A stretch of 64,000 nt of DNA from Nematostella vectensis. Taxonomy: Eukaryota; Cnidaria; Anthozoa; Actiniaria; Edwardsiidae. The stretch spans positions 11,632,856 to 11,696,855 of the forward strand of contig NC_064040.1 in the NCBI RefSeq assembly GCF_932526225.1, read 5' to 3'. The translations under genes were made by a program, and so were the position numbers. The notes below the pieces were generated by a model. That model was not told the DNA's origin and ran no database searches. It saw only the letters and a program-made list of their open reading frames with translations. This document shows, in pieces, positions 1-11,340 of this stretch. Every line of letters starts with the position of its first letter. Position 1 is the stretch's first letter.

Positions 1-292
1 CTTATACCGCATTCACACCAGCACTTGTTTACTTAACTTGTTTAAGTAAACATGGTTTTGGGGTAAATGCAGCATTAGTCAATTTGTTTATTTATCCTTC
101 GTTTCTGTACTTTGTCCACAAGCTATTGTTGCCTGGCATGATACTAATACCAAACACCTACTACGAGTAGGGCGCATATTGCCATTGATAAAAAAATATC
201 GATAGAGCGTATTAAATTACATGTTGATCTACCACGTGGACATTGATATCACGTGCCAGACCATAATATGTCTTTTGGTGCTCTCTCGGCAG

Positions 293-2995
293 AACGACAT
301 GTATGGCAGCCAACTTAGCCTGACAGGATCAGTCACGCCCCCTCGTATAACTCCGCCCCCTACACCTGTCAATCAATTCCTTACGTCAGTGAACAACATG
401 CGGCGAAACCAGATCCAGGTCCAGATCCCGCGGTACATCCTGCGAGGACAAGGCAGAGATTCATACCACGTGTTCGAAGTTAAGGTAAGCCAAATGATCG
501 GTGTTGAGGTGAAAAGATGATAAACAGAGAGAAAGGGTTAAGAGAATTTATATAATGATGAAAGCGTGGCAGGTCGGAGAGTCGTTCCACCACGTGTTGG
601 AAGTCAAGATAGGCCAGTGATCTGTATTCAAGTTCTTCTTAGTAAAAAGATGATTTATTGAAAGAACGACTTAGGAGAATTTATATAATGATTACAGTGC
701 TGATTTGGTTCGATCTCTTTAGGTGACCATAGCAGGGGACACCTGGTCTGTGTATAGAAGGTACCGCAAGTTCAGAGAGCTCCACAACACGATGAAGAGA
801 TTATACATCGAGGTAATGCCTCTACTGAGAGTACGTATTCAGCAATTAAAAAACGTCCAAGATTGCTCTGCCGCACACGTTCTTGGGCGACGTTTTTTTG
901 AAATAGCTGTATATTGTGCGATAGGACCGATTCGAACGTCGCGCGTCCGCCGTGCCTAATCTAATTGTACGAGAGTTCGACGTCGGAATCAATTAAGGCA
1001 CGGCGCATACTGGTAACAACAGTTTAGACCTCTCCCTAAAGTCCTTATGCCCGATCCCATGATTCATGTCATTCAAATATTCACGCATTCCACAAAAAAC
1101 TCAGGAGTTTTCATAACCCGATTAAGGGGAGGGTCACCAGTTCCGTTTTATCCGGATATAGGCAAAGTCGTACATCTACATTTCCAACTTCGGTACAACA
1201 CCATAAAAAGCAAGTAATAGAAGAGCTAGCGAACCTTGCGCCATCAGTGATATTTTCAATTCAAGTGCCACCCACGTTTTGCTAATCGCATTAACCATGT
1301 CAAGCCTCATAACACTATGCGTGCGTTAAGTGTATTTGAACTGCTCCCATATTTGGGAGACTCCTTAATTTTTTTTTTAATTAAGTGAAATATTTGGTAC
1401 ATTGCTCCACGAATATTGATATTATTTTTCAGACAACTAATAAAACGAGTAAGTACGCAGCTGCTTTGTCTCCTATTATCTTTGTTCTACAAAGGAGTTC
1501 TTTTGTCTCTATTCTTCTCGTTCTTTGTGTCGAGGTGCGGATATTGTTCATTTGCCCAATCAAATTGCATCTTGTAAGAGCTGCGTACTGACCCAATAAA
1601 ACTTTGCTTTTGCAATCCGACTTTGTGTTCTAAATTTTGAAAACAAATTTTGGGTTCAATAGCTGATAGCAATAGTTAGTTGGGCTTGAATAACTATCAG
1701 ATTATAGAGCTGCCAACCATTTGAGCTGAAACAGGCTCTTGACTCGGTGTTCTTAGTCTACAGCTGTCATAGATAAATAAATCAAAATTGAAGCTATTAA
1801 TTGTTTTACTTTTTTTCTGCGTGTGTGATTCAGAGGAAGTCTCAATCGAAGAAGGTTTATCATCGTCATCATAATCATCAACATCATCATCGTCTTCTTT
1901 GTCGTCGTTGTTGTTGCTGTTGTTGTGTTTGCGTCATGTTCTTGCTTGTCATGTTTCTCACATGTTTCTTGTACCTCTCTTCAGGTTGGTGAACTGGATT
2001 TTCCTCATCGCAGATTTTTTGGCAATCGAGCCGAGGAGTTTGTACGTGCGAGACGAGCACAACTCGAGGTAACCATTACTTTACCCTTTCCTCGCCTAAT
2101 TTCCCCAGTAGGATGCAGTCGTGTAATGTTTCTGTGTAAGGCTGTAGTATGTGAGAATGAATGACGTGGCAAACCTCACCACCATCAGGGACAGTGCTTA
2201 CTAACAATACACACAAGGAGGCACTTGATTCAGAGCCTAGCTCTGTATACTAGTATAGCTGGTGGAAGTTAATAAAAACAAATCTGTGGATCCGACACTA
2301 CACTAACCTGAATCGAAGGGACGTAAAAGAATCACTGGGGACGCAATAAACCCCCTGGCAGTGACAGGACTTACAATACTTACTAACAATACACACAAGG
2401 AGGCACTTGATTCAGAGCCTCGCTCTGTTGTGTCTTCTGCACCAGTACAACGGGTGAAAGAAGGCAATATCCTTTTGCAGGGGCGGGGGCGGCATAGGGG
2501 CATATGTGCAATGTACTGTTTATATGCCCCTATTGCACATAATGTTTTCCATGATAAAACACAATCTAGCGCCTGCTGTCTGCGAACAGGCTACACGTAG
2601 AATCAGAATTACGTTATATTTACAGGACAGGAAATATAGAAGAAAAGGTAGGACTGGTGCTGTTACTCCCCCTCCTCTTCCACCCCCCCCCCCCCCTCCC
2701 CTACATCTATCCCCACCCCTACACCCATCCCCATCCCCCCTCCCCTACACCCCCTACCCCGAAAAAAATGCTCTAATTACGCCCATACCTCTACTCTCAT
2801 TAAGTAGTGATTGACCCCTGTCTGTTTTTCCCTGTGCAGACGTACCTGAAGTCATTCATTAGTCTGTGCGCGAGCCTACACGACTGCCCCATCTCCGCAT
2901 TCTCAGGCAGACTTATCGCCAAGAGAGACCTCTGTGACTTTGCGCCCTTCTTCAAGCAAGGCATATTCGAACAGACTAAAACCTATTCAGGTTAG
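293..2995 (+). CDS. KIF16B: KIF16B-like kinesin, 3' end (PX domain exons)
   Basis: Four coding exons fit GT-AG splicing, all phase 0: 293-484, 723-812, 1985-2068, 2840-2995, with stop TAG at 2993-2995. The joined product contains IPRYILRGQGRDSYHVFEVK, then DTWSVYRRYRKFRELH, then FPHRRFFGNRAEEFVRARR, and ends with CDFAPFFKQGIFEQ. This is the C-terminal phosphoinositide-binding PX domain of KIF16B/SNX23-type kinesins (family knowledge: plus-end early-endosome motor; the RRY/RKF basic motif contacts PI3P). The motor and FHA regions would lie upstream of the window. Exon 1 of this fragment starts after a weak acceptor at 291-292, and the frame stays open further upstream, so its 5' edge is less certain than the others. 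Another PX protein is possible, but the LRGQG and FSPFFK-like tail favour KIF16B. Confidence 0.78.
441..693 (+). repeat. Duplicated exon-end plus 5' splice site (KIF16B-like gene)
   Basis: About 125 bp spanning the end of the first PX exon and the start of its intron (441-560) is repeated imperfectly at about 565-693. The real boundary reads ACCACGTGTTCGAAGTTAAG followed by GTAAGCC. The second copy reads ACCACGTGTTGGAAGTCAAG followed by ATAGGCC, so its donor is dead. Both units end in GAGAATTTATATAATGAT. The second unit lies wholly in the intron. Confidence 0.7.
850..1010. repeat. Small inverted repeats in KIF16B-like intron 2
   Basis: Two fold-back segments sit in the intron between 813 and 1984. 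AAAAACGTCCAAGA pairs roughly with TCTTGGGCGACGTTTTT (about 850-898). GCCGTGCCTAAT pairs with ATTAAGGCACGGC (about 948-1003). They are probably remnants of MITEs. No coding signal is seen in the rest of this intron. Confidence 0.4.
2195..2435 (+). repeat. Direct repeat in KIF16B-like intron 3
   Basis: A block of about 50 bp containing CTTACTAACAATACACACAA and GAGGCACTTGATTCAGAGCC occurs at about 2198-2250 and again at about 2376-2430, spacing about 180 bp. A C-rich stretch follows at 2650-2760. Nothing coding is seen. Confidence 0.55.
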
Positions 2996-4580
2996 AATAG
3001 AAAGACTCACTTAAGTGCAATCGAGTGAATTATAGAGTTAACAATCTGTTATTCATTTGCCCCAAACATTGGGCTTCCTGTGTTAGCAAAACCACAGGAG
3101 AGCCCAACGAACTGTTAAGGTATTGCGTTGCGTGACGCGGAATAATGTAACGCTGTGTCACAATATTAGTTCACAGTCACATGCCGTAAATTTACAAACT
3201 AGAAATTTAGATTTTTACAACTAATTCGGTAGATTGTGTAGATTGGTAGATTAGCTTGGTAATTGTAAAAATAAGATGTCTCAAAAATATGACCCTTAGA
3301 ATTGCCTATCAAAGAAATATTTCAAAAATAGCATTTATTATGTAATTTTTGATAAGAAAATGTCCACGCCCTTAGTATTTTATAAGCACATTTCCAAGTG
3401 GACTCAATCGCATTAGGACGTGATAAATTTGCAGCTGAATACGCCGTTGGCCCAATAGATTTGAGATATTGTCGCGTGTAAGAAATATTTATGATAGTAG
3501 AATTTTTAACATATTTAACTATATGGAAGTATTACATGCGAATGCAGTGAAAATGATGTGTGCCGTGACAGCAAATGTGAAATTTAAAAGTTTCATCGCT
3601 TGTATTTTTGAAAATGAATATTTTACCAAAAATGTTTACAGCCTTAGAATAAGAGCACATGCGTCTTATCTCAGTCCATTTATAATGTTTAACAAACGAG
3701 TGGTTTCTCATTCTTTATTCGGGTGTCGTAAGTATAACACCCGGTCATATTTTACAACAAACATTGACATTGATAATAGCTTAACACTCAAACAGATGTA
3801 TTCACGATGCTACAAGAGTTCAAAATAAAACACAAAATAAAATGCTAAACGCTTGAGGGTTTTAAGATAGTACGCTCATTTGATTTACCCGAAATGACTT
3901 TGATTCAAATACTTATATAAATATAAACTTCCTAGCCACCACACGACCTTTTTTGTTTTCTCGATAGTAATCATGACTATTTGAGTGGCAAAAACACGCC
4001 AAAATGAAACACGAAATGGCTGCGGCCGTCATCCCAGAAAGCGACGAAGAAATGAAATAATCCAGTGAAAATAAGCCCTTCCTGGAAAAGAAGCTTTCTG
4101 GCTGATTCGTTAGCGCCGAATCAGTTGCCTTTTGTTGCTATTATTTTGCCCCCAAAAACCGGAGCGCGCGCGAAATTGCAACCCAAAATGTCACGTGATT
4201 TCATAGTGCATGTCGGCTATTGGCGAAGACTTTAGCCTAGATAAGAATTTCAAGAAATTTTAGAATGCTTCCCTTTTCAAACTAAATGATTGCCATTACT
4301 AGTAACACAAGATTGTTATAATTTTGACAATAAAACGTGTTTTTTTAGCCTGACTTTTTTGGGAGAATTTCCAAGATTTTTAGACCATTTTTTCGGGAGT
4401 AATGTATCTATATAATCTAGGCCTACAATTACTACAACGAGAAACAAGCATTTATCACAACATTTTGTAAGAAAATCAATTGCTTTATATCTGCTTCGAA
4501 ACTTGGCGAAAAAATATTGTCTAAGCTGTCTGCGCACAACTTTTGATGATGCGGCAAGAACTCAATCCTTGAACGTAGTC
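2996..4580. other. 3' flank of the KIF16B-like gene; no gene recognised
   Basis: AATAAA signals at about 3824-3829 and 3836-3841 could end the transcript, giving a 3' UTR of about 0.85 kb. A 119-codon open frame (3469-3828) has no recognisable motif and looks like chance. A short stem-loop with arms CTGATTCG/CGAATCAG lies near 4102-4124. Confidence 0.4.
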
Positions 4581-4968
4581 TAAAGGCCCTGTCACACGTA
4601 AGTTTTTTTTCTCTTGCGACCTGTCTCGCAAAAAAATTGTTGCAGGTCGCACGCGCATTTTTTTGCGTGTGACACCCCCTTTGCAACTTGTTTTGCATTT
4701 CTTAAAGTCGCATGAAAAGTAGAACGCTCTTCTACTTTCTGCAACAAATTGTTCAGCCTGCTAGCTGGCTCTCATCGTGGGTTATTCGGAAATTTTCGAA
4801 TATTGGGAACCCTGTGCGCGCGCGAAGGCCGGGGAGCCGGCTAGCAGGCTACAAATTGTGTCAAGTCGCAGAATAAACTTTACGTGTGACAGGGCGCGTG
4901 CGACCTGCAACAATTTTTTTTGCGAGACAAGTTGCAGCCGAAAAATCTACGTGTGACAGGGCCTTTTA
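4581..4968. mobile_element. MITE with GGCCCTGTCACACGTA terminal inverted repeats
   Basis: Left end AAAGGCCCTGTCACACGTA (from 4582) is matched in inverse by TACGTGTGACAGGGCCTTT near 4948-4966. Subterminal segments such as TTGTTGCAGGTCGCACGCGC and GCGTGCGACCTGCAACAA are also inverted copies. No transposase frame is present, so it is non-autonomous. Confidence 0.8.
4753..4850. mobile_element. Nested small element inside the 4.6-kb MITE
   Basis: A 98-bp insert starts near AGCCTGCTAGC and ends GCTAGCAGGCT. It is flanked by the same 9-bp word ACAAATTGT at 4744-4752 and 4851-4859, which looks like a target-site duplication. It would therefore be younger than the host MITE. Confidence 0.6.
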
Positions 4969-5024
4969 AAATAAACATAAAAAATACTGACTCTCCAAGA
5001 CTGGCACTCTCCAAGACTGGCATT

Positions 5025-5323
5025 TTACTGTCGAATCCGTTGTATCGCGACCCGCGTTTTCAAAACATCAATTTGTTTTTGTCTTTTGTGATTTTCTGTT
5101 CCGCCAGTCAAATTATTCTAACCCAATTAGATTCTTACCATCACTCGCCTAGTGCAGTTGCCTGGCTTTCTGTCGCGACACTGTCTGGTTTTTGTCCAAA
5201 GGATAGCCAGGGAAGTGCACAAAGCGAGACTGATTGGATCAGAAGGTTTTACTGATGGAACAGAAAACCAAAACAAATCATGTTTTGAAAACGCGGGTCG
5301 CGATACAACGGATTCTACAGTAA
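5025..5323. mobile_element. MITE with TTTACTGTCGAATCCGTTGT ends, copy 1
   Basis: The left arm TTTACTGTCGAATCCGTTGT continues into GCGACCCGCGTTTTCAAAAC. The right arm is its near-perfect inverse, ending CGGATTCTACAGTAAA. The arms are roughly 50 bp. A diverged copy lies at 28040-28343 and a fragment near 44549-44590. It has no coding capacity. Confidence 0.8.
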
Positions 5324-6564
5324 AGGCGAATACCAATTGACTCAGAGAAAAAAATATCTTTGGGTAATTATCATATCAAGGCTTAAAGATTACGATTATT
5401 GACTCTGTTGGTGGTTTTATGCTACTTTACCTCGAAGAATCAGCTGTCTCAACCATAAATTGGCGCCCTATCTATTATTACATTGTTGTTCAGGGAAATC
5501 AATTTGCTCATGTTGGATGCTTCACTGCTACCAGAAATAATTTAACTGATACCAGACCGATGTGGAATAATCATAGGGATATATATTATTCTACATGCGA
5601 TTCAGTCTAGAAAACCTAAAAACATTTTTAATATAATTTTCTGCGACCGGGTTAAAATTGGTGTTAACCACATCCTGTTATTCATCAGGGCTAAGGGAAC
5701 TCCCCTGGGGAAGGAGGAATGTGTTATGTGCCTTCGAGACGATTTCTGGGACGAACTATTGAATATACGTAGGGTGTGGTTATTCTGATGGTCATTGACA
5801 TTTATCATTTCTCATAATCAACGCTCCTGTATAAATTTTCGTTCTTAGTAGTTGTTGCTTTGAGAGCTTTTTTGTTTTTTAAGTGTCATAAAAAGGTTAA
5901 AATATATATTCGATAAAATCAGCATTGAGGATATTTACTGCATTTGTTAACTTTTCAAAATTTCGTCTTGGTCTCAGGTGCACATTGGCGAAGATTTTCA
6001 AGTTTAAAAACTTGTCAACAACAATCATAGGGCTGCATAAAATTCTTACAAATTTTGTTGCAAGCAAACACGTCATCGATCATTCATCGGGTATTTAGGA
6101 TAAGTACTTGTATTTAATATGAGATTACACAATAATCATGATAACAAAGTCCCTTTCCTTTTTATCAGAACTCTCTGTTGTTTAGAGCGCTCTTACTCCA
6201 CATTGGAACGCCATGTTCGGTGCATAGAATTCAAGGTACATGTCACGCTAGTCACGCTCGCCAACCCTCCCGGCCCTTTAAAACAAGTTTATAAAACAGA
6301 GAAATAAATATTCCTTCTATAGAATACTTAATTTATTTAAAATAAACAAAAAACATGCGCCCCGTTCCCTTACACATCAGATAATTTCATTAAAATCAGC
6401 TTAGATAAAAGTTGTTGTTTTGTTTGAGAAGACGAAACAGAGGTCCCATTAGTCAATTTTCTTCCATAGCTGTCATCTGTAACTACACGCAAATAGAGGC
6501 GAAAAACGAACCTTTAGGCGATATCTGTTCATCAGTGTTCACTCCATGGTTTAATTTAAATAGT
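5324..6564. other. Intergenic, no gene recognised
   Basis: AT-rich sequence without convincing exons. On the minus strand a poly(A) signal (TTTATT on the plus strand at 6332-6337) would suit the small heat-shock gene that ends at 6565. Confidence 0.4.
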
Positions 6565-7173
6565 TTAAGATTCATCTGCGTCTCTTAGAATATTCACTTG
6601 TCTTTCATGTGGAGTTGGGTGGAGGATTCTTTTAGCTTCGATGTACAGCTTGCCGTCTTTACCCAATCGAGAAACAAGCGAATCCATGTCGACATCTTTT
6701 GGCAGCACAAAATGCCGGTTAAAATGGCGCGAGGTAAAGTGACCGTGCTCCTCTTTTTCTTTCTTTGCTCGCACGGACAGCTCGTTCCCATAAACTTTAA
6801 CCACGATGTCATCGGGCGAGAAGCTGCTAACATCCAGCGTCACTGTGAATCTTTTGTCGTCGATCTTTGCAATGTCGCCGGCTGAACCAGTCGAAGCTCC
6901 AACCAGTGACACTTCAGTCTCCTGGGGCTCTGCTTTCAGGGCTTCAATGTGCAGAAGACCGTCCCCAGTAATGCGTGAAGAAACAGTCGATACGTCGACG
7001 CCATCGGGAAGATTATAGCTTCTGTGAAATTCACTTGTTTCGTATCCGTGCTCCCCTTCGCTTTTGTGCTTTCCATCGATCTTAATCCTTCCGTGTTCCA
7101 CCTTCAGAGAGATTTCCTCGGGTCTGTAGTTTTTCACGTCTAGAGTAGCGATTTCCACCTTGTCTCCTTCCAT
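6565..7173 (-). CDS. Small heat-shock protein with two alpha-crystallin domains
   Basis: ATP-independent chaperone of the HSP20/alpha-crystallin family, expected to bind unfolding proteins in the cytosol (family knowledge). I place the start at ATG 7173 (MEGDKVEIATLD), giving 202 residues in one exon. The frame stays open further 5' but has no ATG there and meets a stop just upstream. Two domains are visible: residues about 5-82 (YRPEEISLKVEHGRIKIDGK ... GLLHIEA) and about 105-185 (FSPDDIVVKVYGNELSVRAK ... GKLYIEA). Each has the beta-strand spacing and the final G-x-L-x-I-E-A motif. The usual long N-terminal arm is missing and the C-terminal tail is short. Tandem-domain sHSPs are known in several invertebrates. 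An intron in the 5' UTR is possible. I could not confirm a heat-shock element. Confidence 0.9.
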   Translation of the reverse strand: MEGDKVEIATLDVKNYRPEEISLKVEHGRIKIDGKHKSEGEHGYETSEFHRSYNLPDGVDVSTVSSRITGDGLLHIEALKAEPQETEVSLVGASTGSAGDIAKIDDKRFTVTLDVSSFSPDDIVVKVYGNELSVRAKKEKEEHGHFTSRHFNRHFVLPKDVDMDSLVSRLGKDGKLYIEAKRILHPTPHERQVNILRDADES

Positions 7174-8639
7174 CTCTGTATTTGCCGCTAAGGAACAGTT
7201 CCTCGTCTCACCGAGCTGTTCGAGTCGAGTGGTTGCCTGGTGTTTCAAGTCCTTGGGGGAGCACCGCCTTGCTCGCTAAAGACCATTCATGCCTAAAAAT
7301 GAGCAAATATCAATCACTGTGTGATATCAATACCAGACTGTTTTAAATTCCACCAAAAGGTTCGCTAATTTTGACCTAGCGAGCTTCTAAGTGCCTCTTT
7401 GCATTGTATATCAACGTCTCACGGTCGCCTTTGGCCTTTTGAGAGTTATAAAGAAAATTTTAATGGAAGATGCCGTAGTTTCGTTTTTGTAAAAGGTGTC
7501 ACAAAAAATATGTTTTTTTCAGTCTCATCAATCACAATTTACCGAAGGATTTGGGGTATTTGTTGAACTTCTATGTTATTAATCTTTACGAGATGGCTAA
7601 ACCACAGCCTTATGATAACAGAAACTCGGATTTGCCTTTCGAGATTTTGGGGTTAATTCTTTAGGGTTTTTGACTGATAAGTCCATAAAGTGCTATTGTA
7701 ACCCGTTATAATTTTTATAGTAGTCTGAAGATGTTTGATTCAGTAGACGGAATCTTTTTACAAATTTCTCAATGTGGCAGTCGACCTTTTACCGTCTGGA
7801 AGCATCGTTGCATTTCCTAGATCTCGATAAACCATCATTCACTTTGTCAATTATCTTATGAAAGGAATTCCTCACGGCATAATAAAAACCTAAAAACCTC
7901 AATTATAAACACTTATAGTGTTGTATATTATTGCTTTCCATTTTTATTAGAGCTATCTATACTGGAAAACCCTTTATTTTGTGCTATATTGTGAGTACAC
8001 TAAGATTTTATCTCGGGTGAAAATGTCCACGCATTGAATAGCAAAGATATTGCTCCCGAGATATCGCGGACGTCGAAATGGGCGATTTCAAGTTTCTCGA
8101 CAGTGAAAATAGGGCCAAATCTCGTTTCACGAAAATACCCTTTACCACCCTGTAGAATGCTGCTATCTTCTGGAACGACCTCGTGAAGCTGATTCTGTCC
8201 TGCAAAAAAGCGAACTTGAAAGGATAGTTATCGCAGTGATGTCGTACTGATAATTATGGTATTGCGATAGCTATCTACCTAGGACTCTCCCTTCTCTCCC
8301 ATCAAGGTTCATACAAAACACAGACACATGCCTGGAGGCTTATGATGTCCATCGGACGCTCAGCCGGTTAATGGTTTAAATCAAAGGCCTAATGCGCTCT
8401 CACAATTTGCTTTGTCTAATCGTAAAATGATTTTCGTTTTTATCTAGCAGCAGCTAACATGACATGTAAAAAGAATCATTGATATTATTGCTGCCCTATT
8501 TTATGTAAGAGATTTTTTTCTTTCATATTTTTATATTTCATATTAATAGTGTGAATAGAATATATGAATCAAAACGTAACTCCTGTCATATTCCTTTTAA
8601 GTGTAATTCTTTTTGTTTGCAAATATTTCTGATAATAAC
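7174..8639. other. Upstream region of the sHSP gene; no other gene seen
   Basis: AT-rich DNA. Scattered TTC/GAA words occur (for example TTCTGGAA near 8169), but no clean array of three alternating nGAAn units is near the start, so I do not call a heat-shock element. Confidence 0.35.
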
Positions 8640-9002
8640 ATACCTATCAACCTCCGAAAATCTCAAGGCTTGAGATTTTTTTGGGGGAGGGGTGGGGTAT
8701 ATGCATTTTTTTTGGGAGGGGTGGGTTTAACTTTGCAGGCGTTTGCCGTATAAAAAGCTCTCGCGAACAAATCCACTTATAGATCTCACGAGGGTGTTAG
8801 ATAAATTGCGCTACGCAAGGGAATTATTGTTTTAAATATTTTAATAGAAAATAGGCAAAATTACGATTTTCTATAAAATAATTTTTCGAAAGCGATAAAA
8901 ATCGCTAAAAAGCGGGAGATTTGGTGTTCAACGCGAGAGAGCGGGAGAAGGGGTCCAAAATCTTGAGACTCCCGCCTAATGCGGGAGAGTTGACAGTGTA
9001 AT
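8640..9002. mobile_element. Dispersed element with CTGTCAACTCTCCCGC end, copy 1
   Basis: Begins ATACCTATCAACCTCC and ends in GCGGGAGAGTTGACAGTGTA, so the ends are inverted relatives. It is a reverse-oriented relative of the element at 52684-53276, sharing the GGTCCAAAATCTTGAGACTC block and the GGGAGGGGTGGG G-rich stretch. Non-coding. Confidence 0.7.
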
Positions 9003-10342
9003 AATCTTCAAACAAAACGATTTTCGTCGTTTTAACTTCTCTGATTTTCCCGGTGTCACTATTCAATCATCTTGCTTCCACTATGTTTTTTATTGGCTGG
9101 GAGATCAATTTCTTGAACGCTGATTGGATGCTATTTTGGCGCGCACTAAAACGGCTTCCCAGTTCTGTTATAATCGTTAAAGAAACTTTTCCTCAATACA
9201 AATAAGAAAAATACATCTACAAATCAAGACTTATCTATCTAGCTCAGGTAAGAACGACCTTGATGACTCGTGTATACACAGTTGTGTTGGTAAAACTATG
9301 GATCATTTGAGAATTTATTTGCTATTTATTGGCAAATGTGTGAGGAAAAGCAAAAAGCATTTCACAATCATCCTTGCAAAATCTTTTTTCTCTTTTTTTC
9401 TCCTGTCTATGCTGTTTTTGTCCAAAATATTATGGTAAATACCTAAAAACGTCAAAATGTCTCTCTTTCTTTCTCATATAAAGCCAATAGTGGTCTGTTT
9501 CTGTTTGGTAATGATACTAATCTAATTATTTGTTTCCCTCTACGTTTGTTCTCATGTTTTAAGAAAATTAGAAAATTGAAATAACAACGAACGATTTTTT
9601 TTCTGATTCAGGTGAACTATTAATGCCCAAAAGCCATGATGTGAGACTGTATGAAGACATGGATGATGAGCAGCATATTTAGCAAAATATTTAGCTTTCC
9701 TTTCTTTCCTTTAAAATATATTTTTCCTTTTCATTCAATCTGCATTCTTCCCCTTTGAAAAATATTTTTGATATTTGGTTGATACTGCCCAAAAGTTTTA
9801 GCAATTAAAATAAACAAAATTGATTTCTTTTTCCTTTTTTTTTTTTTTGAGTAGCAATGATTTGATTTGCTATTCAGCATCCTTTGTGCATTTAAGATAT
9901 TATAAAATAGATACATTAAAGTCATATCTGCTATTGGGTAAAATTGCTGTTTACCATTCCCATTTACCCAAAGAGACTCCCACAAAAACAGAAGGGGATG
10001 ATCGATCTCAACCTTAAGGGATAACACTTTGGGTGTGGTCAGCAATTTTTCTAAGCATTTTGAACACTCCTTAATTAAAAGCAGTTAGCATAATTTCATA
10101 CCTTAAGATAGGACAAACAACACCATCTGACTATTTTAGAAGCCCTTCCCCTCCCTAATGGTGCTGTCAAATGTGATTTCTCTTTTCTTATCTATGCTAA
10201 CTTTGTCTGGGTTAACTGGGAGGTTAACATTGAAGAATGATATAACTGTGCTGTTAGACTGAAGTAGGAAAAGGATAGTGAATTGAAATATTTGTATTCA
10301 CAAAGATTTGTAGTTGCATCTTCCAGTAATTTGGTACCTGTA
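9003..10342. other. Intergenic DNA with one doubtful transcript
   Basis: Mostly AT-rich with poly-T runs. A possible donor (CTCAG|GTAAGA near 9246) and acceptor (9610-9611) could define a small transcript, described in the next entry. Nothing else is supported. Confidence 0.3.
9612..9682 (+). CDS. Doubtful terminal exon or micro-ORF
   Basis: After a good acceptor (TTCTGATTCAG) an open frame reads ELL and then MPKSHDVRLYEDMDDEQHI before TAG at 9680-9682. The composition looks protein-like (acidic, charged), and a consensus donor lies about 360 bp upstream after a plausible 5' UTR. I do not recognise it. It may be the last exon of an unseen gene, a 19-codon micro-ORF, or chance. Confidence 0.22.
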
Positions 10343-10496
10343 TTGTATAATGCGCACCCTTGTATAATGTGCACCCTTGTATAATGTGCACCCTTGTATA
10401 ATGTGCACCCTTGTATAATGCGCACCCTTGTATAATGTGCATCCTTGTATAATGTGCACCCTTGTATAATGTGCACCCTTGTATAATGCGCACCCT
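10343..10496. repeat. 17-bp minisatellite array 1 (about 9 units)
   Basis: Tandem copies of CACCCTTGTATAATGTG with a frequent GTG to GCG variant. Because 17 is not a multiple of 3, all frames read the same 17-residue peptide repeat, which is an artefact. Its right flank is shared with array 2; its left flank is unique. Confidence 0.95.
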
Positions 10497-11165
10497 AAAT
10501 GTGTATCCATACAGTACACGAAAGACCGCGCCTAAGTGTATAATTCTCACGTGTGTATAAAGCGCTCGCGTGAAAAACGCGCGCTTTGTAACTTTGTTTG
10601 ACGTTAGTTGAGCGGCTGGATTCTACAAGCCGTCGTCTCAAAAACTGCTCTAAGGGCATAAAGCATATTTTCAGATTCGATAAATTGAAGTTCGCCGTAA
10701 ATGTTTCTTTTAGTATTTCATGCATTAAATAAAAATGTCAAGCTTGATCATCGAATAGAACTATTGCAACACATAGTTTTCAGTAAATGTCTCAGCGTGT
10801 GTATGTGATAAGCGTATATAACGCTTACGTCCACAACTGACCGTAAAACTTTGCGTTTTCCTCGTTATAGTTTGATGGAGAACGTTTTAAATCTATCAGA
10901 GAAGTTTTCCTCCGGCGCCGTCTTCATCAAAGTCATTTTTAAAAAGGGAATTGGATATTTACCAAGAACCCATTTTTGTGTCGATAGTAACCGTAACCCC
11001 ACTACATCAAACAAATGAGCCACGCGCAAACACGTGTAAGAAACTAGTTGTTTGTTTTTCAATATAACGTAACCTAAAACCTAAAACATGTTGATATTTG
11101 ATAAGAACCAAACGATGAAGAATGTTAAATAGAAAGGCGCAAAAGGCATGGCGACAAAATAACTC
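10497..11165. repeat. Duplicated flank to the right of minisatellite array 1
   Basis: Starts AATGTGTATCCATACAGTAC and runs to about AAAGGCGCAAAAGGCATGGC. It recurs, highly similar, after array 2 (26357 to about 28025), where it is interrupted by a 993-bp insertion. No convincing gene lies in it. Confidence 0.8.
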
Positions 11166-11340
11166 ATTCTATTATATACATAGCGAGATTTACGCGCCAA
11201 AAACCATTTTGATAAAACTAGTCTCTTCGCGCTAGAGAAGCCAACTGATTCGTCGTACGATTTTTTCCACTAGTGAAAAGCGCTCGAAACTCCTTGGTGT
11301 GTCTTAGTTCGCTCGCCATTCCTTTTTTCTTTAGTAAGAT

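Noticed and set aside
920-945. tRNA-like GATTCGAAC word
   Set aside because: No matching A-box, anticodon arm or acceptor stem around it.
3469-3828. 119-codon open frame after the KIF16B-like stop
   Set aside because: No recognisable motif, AT-rich composition typical of 3' flank, and it overlaps the likely poly(A) region.
7174-7248. Longer N-terminus for the sHSP starting at 7248
   Set aside because: That position is TTG, not ATG, and a stop lies a few codons upstream; ATG 7173 is preferred.
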